Below, piece after piece: positions 1-12,200 of a stretch of 64,000 nt of DNA; position 1 is the first letter of the stretch; each line of letters starts with the position of its first letter. The DNA is taken from assembly GCA_030867875.1 (NCBI GenBank), contig JAOWCC010000019.1:33213976-33277975 (forward strand), written 5' to 3'. The stretch comes from Actinernus sp. WN-2022 (lineage: Eukaryota > Cnidaria > Anthozoa > Actiniaria > Actinernidae). Position numbers and translations under genes: made by a program. The notes below the pieces were generated by a model. It was not told the DNA's origin, made no database searches, and saw nothing but the letters and a program-made list of their open reading frames with translations.

Positions 1-123
1 TGGTTATAAAATTAAACGAACAACTGAATATTCAAGAGGCACTAACAATTATCATCATCACCATTGTTCCATTTACTTTTTTTTGTTCTAGCAATTTTTG
101 AAATAAATATAATTATACTCTAC
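1..123. other. Intron sequence at window edge
   Basis: Intron downstream of exon 30. It is AT-rich and I see nothing else in it. Confidence 0.6.
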
Positions 124-292
124 CTTAGGGAAGTTAACGTTTGCTCCATTGTCCAACAGCAAAAATACTATCTGCTCATTGTTGTTGACGGCTGCCTCTA
201 TAAGGATGGTAGTCGAATCCTCTTTGGGTTCGTCAGCCATTTCAACCCTGTAGCGAACATCCAGCGTCTTTGGCTTGGCATCAACTAAGAGT
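124..292 (-). CDS. Exon 30: ankyrin repeat, last exon inside the window
   Basis: LLVDAKPKTLDVRYRVEMAD, then STTILIEAAVNNNEQIVFLL and DNGANVNFPK, phase 0 at the donor GTAGAG. The gene clearly continues beyond the left edge, because a complete GANVN loop is followed by a splice donor and not a stop. Confidence 0.9.
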
Positions 293-3200
293 CTGCAAAT
301 TGTACAACACACTTTTTATATCTCATACATACATACTCTTTATTTATACACGGAGTCTCATTCATCATGAAAATTACAAAGATGCTCTTCCAGAGAGCCA
401 TGATAAAACACTCCTGCTCGTTTTTTAACTAGTACATAAAGAGTTTCATCACTCGGTGGATCTGTAACGCGTAAACTATCGATAGGCGTCCGTGGCAATC
501 AATTTCCAAACGAGCTCTGTTCGTTCTCCCGAAATGTTCATTCAATCGATATGTAATCGGATTGGCGTGTTTGGGTAAACACGGCTGTGGACATTCTCTA
601 TAATTGTGTGAAAGTTTGGAATAGTTTATCTCCTTCTATTCGTTCATTAAGTAAACCTTTGTTTAAAAACAAGTGTAAAATTATATTGCTGAATGTATTA
701 GCGTCTTGCGATGATTATATTGATGTTACCCATATTATGCAGACAGTATCTAAATACTAGATATTTTGGTTTTCTCTGATTTCATTTGCTTCCTTTTCTT
801 ATTCATCTTGATTCTCTTAGTTGTGTACGTTATTTAGTCTTATAATATTATTTACTTTAGACTAATGGCCGACCTTAAATTTTTGCACATAACAGTCAGC
901 TCTGTTATGTAGCCGGACTCTATTGTTTATTTGTCTTTACCTACAATAATTATACACATATACCTTCCTTTCTCGTTTGCTAACTAACCCTCCACCTAGA
1001 ATAGCCTTATGTTAAATGTGGGTGGGTTAATTCTCTTCATTGAATGTAAAAATATTTAAATAAAAAAGTTTGACTGAATGAAATCAGACATTTCAGACAT
1101 TTGATCCTTGCAATCTTATTGAAATAAGTGGGCTGACATAAAAACAGAGCAAAATGAACTAGAATTAGCTTGTGACTTAAATTACGTCATTGACATTTGA
1201 TTCCCTAATAAACGAAAATGGCTGACACTAATAATTTTGTTTTCTATGTCGGCGATTTTGTTTCCCACTTTGATTTTTAAATAATTGGCTTGGGCTCATA
1301 TGCACTTTAAATATTTATATTTACTTCTACATGCATAAAGAGTACGAAGAACTTGGTACTAGGAAAGTGTGAGGGGAATGTCTTCACGGGAATATGTTGC
1401 GAGATTCCTTCTGCCTTTGGAACTGGGCCCGGATTTCGAGATATATTCCCCCGCAATGAACAAAGAAAACCGCGCCATGCGAAAAACAAGTAATAGATCA
1501 AAAACGAGAGCTAGTGTTTTATCAGGGGTCCAAACACCGAGAACAGATGAAAGCACGAGGCCAAGTGTTTTTACTGATTGTTCCGAGGTGTTTGGAATCC
1601 CTGGTGCAACGCGAAGCTCCAATTTCAAGTTTTGGTATTACTTCCCACACGAAAACAATCACCTGCATTCATAAATCATTAGCAAGTATTCTTTGCCTAG
1701 TATTTTGTTGCATACATTTATAGACTACAAAGGTTGTGATTGTTATTTCTTTCATAGTCGTTTCAACAAGCGGCTTGATAGTGTAATAGACTCCATCAAA
1801 TATTTTCTCTTGCGCGTGATTGGTTGAATACGTCACGTGACCCGATATTTTCTCTCCGCGAACGGGATATATCAGCGTATACACCCCCTGTGAGTGTATA
1901 AGCGTATAACACAGGGGACTAGCAGTCGAGAGCAACTATGAGGACGATGGTTCAAGAGACACTTCTGACGCCGATTTTTATTTCCATGTTGTCCTTCAGT
2001 TCTCGTCGTGTAAAGTCATACTTATGATGTAACATTGTAGCTTAATTGCTCTTTCAACATGGTTGTAAATAAGGATAAATAATGCATGATATTGTTCATT
2101 AAAGTGATCACCGTGTTTGATCTGAGACCAAAACCCTTAAAGGGGTTGTGTCACGGTAATAGACTTCACATTCGCGTTCCGGGCCGAAACAGCTATTTCC
2201 ACCGATTTTGATATGAACTAACGAACCTCTCGGCCATGTGGGATGCTAAAAATCAAAGCAAATATGCAAAAATGACTAACAAACAGTGTATATAAACAGA
2301 CTTCAGAGAAAATATTGAAAATCCTTTCACTCAAGCATTTAGGGAGGGACGTTTAACTGTTTGTATCCAATTAACAGCCACCAACCGAGCGATTACTCGA
2401 TACATGCGCAGTACCATGACATAGCCCCTTAAGATTTTGATCTGGTGTTTTAATCATTGGATATCAAGATCCGTGCATGTGACCAAATGCAGTCCTCTGA
2501 TTGACTAAATCCCCCCCCCCCTGCCCCTGACTTAAGGAGTGTACCTGGTGAAATTATATTTGGAGATGTAAATCCACCCCAACTTCAGTTTGCTCCCAAA
2601 TCGATAAAGAAATTGATAACTTAATACCAACTTACTTGATAAGGGCATATCGTTTACTTAAATCGGAGTCAAACGCTACAGCCAGCGGAGGGGCATTCGG
2701 GTGTCCGGCGTTGATCGTTGATGGATTGTAACCTGCAAGTGAAGTAAACAGACAATGTTTAGTAAGGCGAGACAACGTTTAGAAAGGCGAGGCAATGTTC
2801 AAAAAGGCGAGGTAACGTTTAGAAAGGCGAGGCAACGTTTAGAAAGGCGAGGCAACGTTTAGAAAGGCGAGGCAACGTTTAGAAAGGCGAGGCAACGTTT
2901 AGAAAGGCGAGGCAACGTTTAGAAAGGCGAGGCAACGTTTAGAAAGGCGAGGCAACGTTTAGAAAGGCGAGGCAACGTTTAGAAAGGCGAGGCAACGTTT
3001 AGAAAGGCGAGGCAACGTTTAGAAAGGCGAGGCAACGTTTAGAAAGGCGAGGCAACGTTTAGAAAGGCGAGGCAACGTTTAGAAAGGCGAGGCAAGTTTA
3101 GAAAGGCGAGAAACCGTTTAGAAAGGAGAGGCAACGTTTAGAAAGGCGAGGCAAGTTTAGAAAGGAGAGGCAAGGGTTTAGAAAGTCTAGAAAGGCGAGA

Positions 3201-6200
3201 CAACGTTTAGAAAGCAAGATAACATTTACATCAGCATTTTGGAGTGTAAACGTAGTTCTCTGTTTGAAATTTATTTTTCAGATTTATAATCTCTGAGGAA
3301 AATCTAGAGGAGGCAAATAATTAGGTGGGCTAGGAACGCCTTCAACAACGCTATTGTTCTTTGTATAAACACCGCCCATCTCCAAACCAATCAATTTTCC
3401 AATCAGCTTTCCTTCAGCACACATTTGACATTATCCAGCATAACGCAACGCCGCTTAGTAAAACAAACGACCAGGGTTAAATCACGTAGAATAACATATT
3501 CTATAAATTTCTCCCGAGGAATTGTTCTTAATCTCGAAAACCTCGCAGTATGAAACCTGGGTGAAACCTCTGGAGCTTCGGTAAGGATCAAAATGTATAT
3601 TCTTGTGAGCTTCTAGTGACTTTCACGTACCAGTTTCAAGTTCTGATGATAGGTTAATGAATTATAGGAAATTCGCTCGTTCAAGAGAACATACAGTTAA
3701 TAATAATGAAGATGGTTTATTAACACATCATCGCATTAAAAATGAATTGCAATGTGTTCACAACATTTTCCGAAGGCTAAATATTACAACTGATTGTTAG
3801 GACTGGGTTGCAATATAAGTTTTTTTATATCAAGCTAATTAACAAGTTTTCATTCTAAATATACTACTGACAACTATATAAGTTACTCTATGTCACTGGA
3901 AATGGGAGTCATAGTTGGAAAGAAACTGCACTTAACTATTCATTCTACATAGAAAGAGTGATAAATGGTTACTGTTGCGTAGCTCGCGACCGTGCTTTCG
4001 TACCATTTTTCGAGATTTTCTTGAAGATCTTTTCACAGAGCTTGTCTCTTCTTTTGTGTAAAAGTGGACATTTCAATTTTGTTATTGCATCACCAAAAGA
4101 CATTTCGGGGAGGATTGTTTTCAGTGCTCTTGTTTGGACTTTCTTTTGTACGTTCTGCAAATTACTATACCGGTATGTTTTCTATTGATCACCCGAAAGC
4201 AATCAAAAGTGTTGCCTTTCTGGTAAGTTCAGTTAATACTCTCCCAGCATGGAAATGGTGTGTTTACAAATAAATGAAATTACCGGAAACGGGGAAAAGA
4301 ACTACGTTTTACTGGATTTTAACACTGGTCTGTAAACAAATCTAAAATGTTACTGACAATGCAATATTTACTATAAAAGTCCTGGAGTGGAAAACTGACT
4401 CAGTGTCATTGTATAGTGAAACTGTTTCCACCTTTGCATCTCCTTAGAAATTTTGCTGTGGCTTTCACGTCACCCAAAGAGGGATACAATTTATATCCAA
4501 AAATACGTATCGTATCAAAGCAACCTTAGCGTTATCAGAAGTTATGGGCTCCTGTTATCACACAGTCCTAACAAAACGTATGGTCGCATTTAAAATCTAT
4601 AAGTTTGCCATTGGCTATGTTTGATATTTTGAGCCATTACTCGAAATCTAGTCAAACAAATGTTTTCAAACAACTGGAAACTGTTTAAATTTATAACACA
4701 CATGCGTAAGTTGATGAAAAATGTGGGCTATGAATTTCTATGCTTGAAATTCAAAGGCCAACTTTTTGCCAACTTCCGCCCATGGGATTTTGATCAAATT
4801 TGCACTGTGTACAACGTACGTGTATTATAAGTTTGAACACTTTCCAGTTGTTTGACAAAATCGTTCAACTAGATTTCGAGTAATGGCTCAAAATGTAGTA
4901 CGTGCATCTAATCGCGGGTCAAGATCTTGACATGAGTTGTATCTATAAATCGAGTTTGTGAGGAATCAAGTAAAAACCTTAAAGCGCAAGTATAATGTCA
5001 AAAGAATAAAAAATTATATTGTACCATTGTGTTTGTTTCTCACAAAAAGGTATTAATCTTGCAAATTTTGTAACATTTCTGGCATTTAATCCCTACGTTT
5101 CGTTACTTTTCATGGATCCTGTGACGTCATAAGATGAATCAACTCCCTCCCTAGAGAAAACTACTACAATAAACTCCTGTAGGTTTTCATTGTGACATCA
5201 CAAGATGAATCAATCCCGCAATTCGGGTGGCGTTAACTTTATTCTAGTTTTATTTCTACTCCTGCCTCTCAAAGAAAACTAATTTAGACAACTGAAGTAT
5301 ATTAGAAATAGAATTTGGGGCAAAAAGAGTTAATGTTGTTTTATAGCTTTACTTGCATTTTAAAAGTTGTCATTTTGTTTAAATTCGAGGTTTAAAAAGT
5401 TTTATTCTAGAAACTTGATTTAGTTGCTCTAAATTTATTTCCACTCGAATCTTTGCCATCCTTCATCAAAATTATCTCAAAAATTCTCCAGTACATCTGG
5501 ACTGAATACTCTGGGTAATTATTTTAGTCTTCTTTATAAATTGAGGGTTGACATAGCCACAAGTCTCTCAATATAGCAATGTCATAAACTGTCATTTGAT
5601 TGTGTTTTATTTTACGAACTTGATCCTATTTCCATCTGCAACGTAATTGCATAATTCGCATTATCCTATAAATATTATATTTCAGCCAATCAGAGCTCAG
5701 CTTTACTATAAAAAACAGGGCGGTATTTAATCGTTTTTCTATGAAATACAGAGCGGTATTTCATGGCTAGGTCAGGCCAATCAAAATGCAGGAAATTTCG
5801 CGCCCTTTCTTTATCAGCCAATAAGAATTCGACATTTTGAATACATAATTAGTCTGCAGACGCGTCCGCCACTCGAAACTTTTGTACGGCGAGAAATTTT
5901 GCAGTCTATCGTCAGGTAAGTTTCTTTGTTTTCGGATAACTCTTACCGTAAATTTATAAGATAATATCGTTATTTCATGGTTTTCTAATGGCATACTGGC
6001 GAAAATGTCACTCAAAATACATATTATGTTGGTTTACAACTCGCCTAAAGGCTCGTATACCAAATAATACAAATTTCTCGTGAAATGTTCGCCCGTATTC
6101 CATAGAAAACCATGAAAGATCCAGTAAATACAGCACTGGTTGGTTTGTCTAGTTGTTGAATACGTACGCAGGAGCAGCTCACAGAGTCCCTTGTTGCCTT

Positions 6201-9200
6201 TAACGGCAGCATAGTGCAGTGCAACGACACCAGGGCAATCTAGAGCTGACGGTGACACTCCCCTCTGAAGAAGATGAACTGCAATCTGTAGTGAAAGAAG
6301 GCATTCATAGATTAGTCAACAACTGACCACAATATCGCCTGGACAGCTTAGTTTGAATCGCTCCAGTCAGTAAACGTCAACACTGTCAATCGATTTCAAC
6401 CTTAAAGTTTCTTTAAAATAAACCTACGAGAATAATACTCTGAGATAGAAGAGAAATACCATGGAATGTCCTGATATGCTTTTCAAACTTTTTCCAAAGA
6501 GGATGGCAAAGATTAAAATGGATTACAAAGCAATCTGACTGGCTAAGCTACTCACTATCTAGTCTGTGATCATAGATAGTGAGTAGCGAAAAAGCCGGTT
6601 TTCAAAACCACAACAATGGCTGCCAAGTCGTCAATGTCATAAAATATTCTTGTTTCAGTTTAAAATTGAACTACTAGTTGGTTTCTACTAAAACAATTAG
6701 ACTATTCGCTAACAGTTTCTATGGCTGATAGTTCAGCACAATTTTGAGCGCGCTCATTGGCCAAAAGCGATTCACGTGACGTGATAGTTGTCGTCCACGG
6801 AGGCAAACTATCAGGCGTTATAGTTCACCACAAAATTGTGGCGCGCGCTCATTGGCCAAGAGCGATCACGTGACGTGATAGTTGTCGTCCGCGGAGGCAA
6901 ACTATCAGGCGATAGTGCCCGCTGAGCACGAAAGACAATTTTGCGTTGAACAATAACGCAAATAGACTGTCTGTCTCGGACCTATCAGCTGATAGTTTCC
7001 CTTGGAAATTTGATGTTCTTAAAACTAGCATATAAGCCCTCGAACTTCGTTCTCGGGCTTATATTTGTTTTATGAACATCAAATTTCCGCGGGCAACTAT
7101 CAGCCGATAGTTCCTCGACGGACACAGTCTATTTGTATAATAGTGCCCGCTGAGAGCTGAAGACAATTTTGTGATGAACAATAACGACAAATAGACTGTG
7201 TTTGTCTCGGAACTATCGGCTGATAGTTACCCTTGGAAATTTGATGTTCTTAAAACTAGCATATTTGTTTTAAGAACATCAAATTTCCGCGGGCAACTAT
7301 CAGCCGATAGTTCCTCGACGGACACAGTCTATTTGTATAATAGTGCCCGCTGAGCACGAAAGACAATTTTGTGTTGAACAATAACGCAAATGGACTGTGT
7401 CTGTCTCGGAACTATTATACAAATAGACTGTGTCCGTCGAGGAACGATCGGCTGATAGTTGCCCGCGATAATTTGATCTTCTTAAAACAAATATAAGCCC
7501 GAGAACGAAGTTCGAGGGCTTATATGCTAGTTTTAAGAACATCAAATTTCCAAGGGAAACTATTAGCCGATAGTTCCGAGACAAACACACTCTATTTGTC
7601 GTTATTGTTCATCACAAAATTGTCTTCAGCTCTCAGCGGGCATGATCGCCTGATAGTTTGCCTCCGCGGACGACGACTATCACGTCACGTTAGCCAATGA
7701 GCGCGCGCGAAAATTTTGTGATAGTTTCCCTTGAAAATTTGATGTTATTAAAACTAGCATATAAGCGCCCTAGATAGATAGATGAACTTTATTTTAACAG
7801 GGTGGCCCATTCAGCAACGTGCCGGGCTGGTGTTCAAAAGGGCCCTGTATCAAGAAAATCTACATACAATACAAATATCCTAAAAACTATGTACAATGTG
7901 AATATCCTAAAAACTACAATGTAATCTATAACACATACATATATAACACAAATACAATAATTATCATAATTAAGTACTAAAGAAAGTAGGCTTTAACAGA
8001 ACTTTTGAAAGAATAAAGTGATTCAGTATGTTTAATATTAACAGGAAGTGAGTTAAAAAGTATTGATCCAGAGAATCTAAACATGTTTTCCAAGGCTAAG
8101 TTTCGGTGTAGGTAGATGGAGGTCAGCTTTTCCGTTCTTGTATTGTAAGTATGAAAGCCGGAATTTCTAGTGAAATAATTACCTAAGTATGGTGGAACTT
8201 GGTTATGTAAACATTTAAAAACAAGAACACAATTGTGTATTTTACGATTTGTTTCTAAGTTAGTTAGCTTAACTTCGTTCTCGGGCTTATTTGTTTTAAG
8301 AACATCAAATTTCCAAGGGAAACTATCAGCCGATAGTGCTCTATTTGTATAATAGTTCCTCGACGAACACACTATTTGTATGATAGAAACTTCGAGCTCA
8401 TAGTCTAATTGTCTAATTGTTAAATACTGGAGGTTTTTACTTTTATAGGCACTGCACACAATCTTTGTATTACCTTGTCATTCTTAGAGATGCACAGATG
8501 ACGTCACAACGTGACGAGAACAAATCAGTACGCCACGACATGCAATCGAGTTACGTGACTGTTGTCCTCGTCATGTGTAGACGTCCTCTGTGCATCAGTC
8601 ATTGGCTCCACTCTCGAGTGCAGAACAGCACAAGTAACACTATTCAGTGACCACCTTCTACTGGTTTTGTAGTCGAGGCAATTATTCGAGGCAATTATTC
8701 GAGGAAATAAGGCAAACTTATGGCCGTTTCAAGCGCCTTGGACGTGTGGTGGCGTAGTGGCCATTGCTTCTACTCCACAGGGTTACCACACATTTGCACG
8801 AAAAACAATTCCTGGCGTTTCACTGACTTTTCACTGAGCAAGAAGCATTTTTGACTGACCTCCTGCGCACACTCGTATGTTTTCCAAATAATATTCAATC
8901 GATATTTTAGGACAGCAACACTGAACAAAACAGCCCCAAAAATAGTTATCTTAAAGACCCTGTGTCCGAGCCCATGGTGCTTTGCGCGCGCAAATCATTT
9001 CCGTAGGCTACGGAAAATCATCAGAAAGATCGTTGTTGTTGTTATGTGACTCTCGAATCTTTCGAAATCCATCCCTAGTTTGGGCCATCGTGTAATTATT
9101 CATAGGTATATATGCTTAACTGACTTTCTTTTATCTTAACTTTTGACTATATTCTTTTTAAAATGAAACTTTAGTTCGAATATTTCTAGAGTGGCGAGTA

Positions 9201-12200
9201 GAGGAATTCCGGAGAAAGGACCGAGACAGCGAGGCGAAGCGACTCGACAAATAATCCTTCAGCAGTCCACATTTTACTTTCTCTAGGTCTACAAGAGAAC
9301 ACTTGTGGTTCAAAAGGACTACTACGTGAGTTTCCCGGGGATTTGCTGCACTAATGGACCGGCGGGCTTCGTTGGAAATACAAAGCATGCAACCACTTCT
9401 GGCATCAAGATCATTCGTAATTATAATTTCGCATGGCTAAGCTCCACTGAGGTGTTACGACGTATCTGTATATGTTTTGTATTTTTATTAGCAGAGAAAG
9501 CAATGTCCTTAAAGGCCCAGTACGGACCTTGGTGCTTTGCGCGCCTCTGTTTTTGTTTTGATTTTCATGAAACCGAGGCTTCTATTGTTTTAGCCTCGCG
9601 TGCGATTCTCTCTGTGCCGAAGTAGAACATCGTCCTTCTGTTACACCTTTGTCATTTGTTTGCATGTTAACAAAACACGGAAACTAGCATAAATCAACTC
9701 TTCGTTATCAATCGTGTGGTGTTGGTAGAAGATTAACAACGTAGTTAGAGTGCTTACGGCTCCATTGTTGCAGGCGGAGTAAACATTTGTGAGAATCAGG
9801 CCGGAGAAAACGAAAGTTGAATTTACTCATTCTCTTGATTCGAAATGGTCGCTGTCGGTGTTTACCTTTTCCTACCCAAGAACCATAATAACAAAGCCAA
9901 GTGCAGTACCAAAGTCAATGTGCCACGAATGGAGGAAGGGGTACTTGCATGTATATAAAGTTTACGCGAGAACAAGGCCAAATGCAAACCTTTGAGCTTT
10001 ATATGACAGAAGCAAAGCTAACAAATAAGGTAAGCTAAAATAAGGCAACTCTGTCCATTTTTACGTTGTTCCTAATAGAAAATTCGTTTATGGGGAATTG
10101 GCGGTTCGAATATGACGTACAAGTTGTACAGAATCGCATAAAGTGCTCAGGTCGTTGTTGTTGGGACAATGAGGAGCACATATGTTCTCTATCGTTCATT
10201 ACATCATTATTCCAGTTTACCCAAGAGGATTGCTGCAATATATTTATTTCCATAGCTTCATGGCAAAAGGAATGCATCCTTTATTATTTTTTTATTATAG
10301 CAAATTACATCATTATTCCAGTACAGTTTACCCAAGAGGATTGCTGCAATATTATTTATTTCCATTAGCTGCATGGCAAAAGAAATGCATCCTTTGAATT
10401 TTTTATTTTTTTATAGCAAATTATTTGAGTGCAAGCTGTTCATTATATAGGAAATGGCTAGGTAGATATTTATCTTGCACAAATTGTCATTTGTAGTCAC
10501 TCGGAGTAAGCATAATTGTTTTTAATGTGCATACACTTCCTCTTTTCAGCATTTTTCCCTTTCCCACAGGACTTTTTAATAGCCACCCCCTTCCCCTACA
10601 ATGTAAAAGGTGCACAATTGGACAGTGGTAGTTTAATTAAATTGAACACTATATACCTCCAGTGTCATATTTTAGGTTGCGTTCCTTTTTTTGTACCTTT
10701 GATAAGAAATATTCTATTTGTTTCAGGTAAAGGGTGTACATTGATTTCTTCAAGCGGTTAAGTGTGGGAAGAGGAAGTATGGACTTTCCCAAGAAATGGG
10801 CAATAAATAATCACCACTGTGGTATATTTGCAGATAAATGGGAATTGTCTGCTTTAGAGACTGAGGGTGACATTCATCACCACCTTCACATTTTCAAAGA
10901 TTATTTTGTGTAGATCGTGAAATTTTGGAGGTTGATCTGCATCAAACTCCAATGCCATAACTCTGTGTGTTTGAAAGATAAAGTTATGATACCCCAATGA
11001 CAGCACAGTATATGCAGCTATATGGGTTTCTGGACAAATCAAGACTAAGAAATTAGTTATCAATATTATCTATATTGTTGTTTCCACTTTTAGTTTTACT
11101 AAACCTGCATATGTTTGCAGATTCTATGAGTGTCTACATGAATGCAAATACAAAAAATACGAAGTGATTACCAACTTTGTATTGAATATTTTTAGCTTGT
11201 TACAGACACACAAAGATTATTAAAGTCCCCTGTTAATTACATACCAATCCTGAAATGTTAGTAACTTGATTTTTCAGTATACACACAAGCCCTTAGGGAC
11301 CGTACATTATTTAGCAGTAGGGGGGGGGGGGGGGGGAAGTGGAATATTCATGGATACCACAAGAAAACATTGCAGAACTATTTTATCCCATGCCAAACTA
11401 AATAAAGAACACACCTCACTTGGTACATGTGCTGCATCACAATATTTTGATGGCAAAACTGGAATCTGTTCAGAGTGTGTATACAGCACATTATGGCAGT
11501 GGAAAAAAAATTGATACAACCTGTGGGATACTGCCGAATATGGAACAGATTTCCATTGGTGTCTATATCCCTTCTGTCAGGTAAATCAGAAATATACATA
11601 TTAATGAATTACTGATTTATTAAATGTAACAAAGGCCTCCTTTCGCTTAGAGCCTAACCTCAGGCCTCGGCCAGGTTGGGTACAATGCTTGGATCCAATA
11701 TATATGTCAAATAAATTGGTCCTAAGATAGCTGATTGGCTCCAACTTAATGTTGGATCACGAAAAACACTTATGTTTTTTTTATATTCTGGGGTAAGATA
11801 ACACTGACCCTCAAAATCAATAGTATTTTTTGAACCAGGCAATATTAATTTGCTATATTCTACTGGAGTTACCTTAGTTACAGCGTACATGTAATAATAT
11901 TGTTCTGATTTATTTTCTGATAAAAACTTCTGAAATACCAAAGCAAATCACACACATCATTCTTGCTGTGCATCCCCACCCCCTTTAAATAGGTAAATGT
12001 AGCTGGGATCATGTACAGTATTATGACTACAAGGACAGAAATGAAGAGGGTAGGATAAAATTTATAGGACTGTGAAGTTTTATGGATATTAAAAAGGTCA
12101 ATATGTCATATTATTTTAATCTCTCAAGTATTTTATCCCTTTTTCCTAAAACTTGAAAACTATATAGCAGAGCCCTTGTTTGAAGCCTGATTAGCATCTA

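Noticed and set aside
1369..1674. 101-codon plus-strand frame
   Set aside because: It overlaps a dispersed repeat shared with 29.8 kb and has no recognisable domain.
7300..7590. 96-codon frame with repeated VLRTSNF..KLSADRS phrases
   Set aside because: The phrase recurs in every copy of foldback family A and in both orientations, so it is palindromic repeat and not protein.
11660..11941. 93-codon minus-strand frame inside the nested element
   Set aside because: I looked for transposase or RT motifs and saw none. It is AT-rich and consistent with chance.
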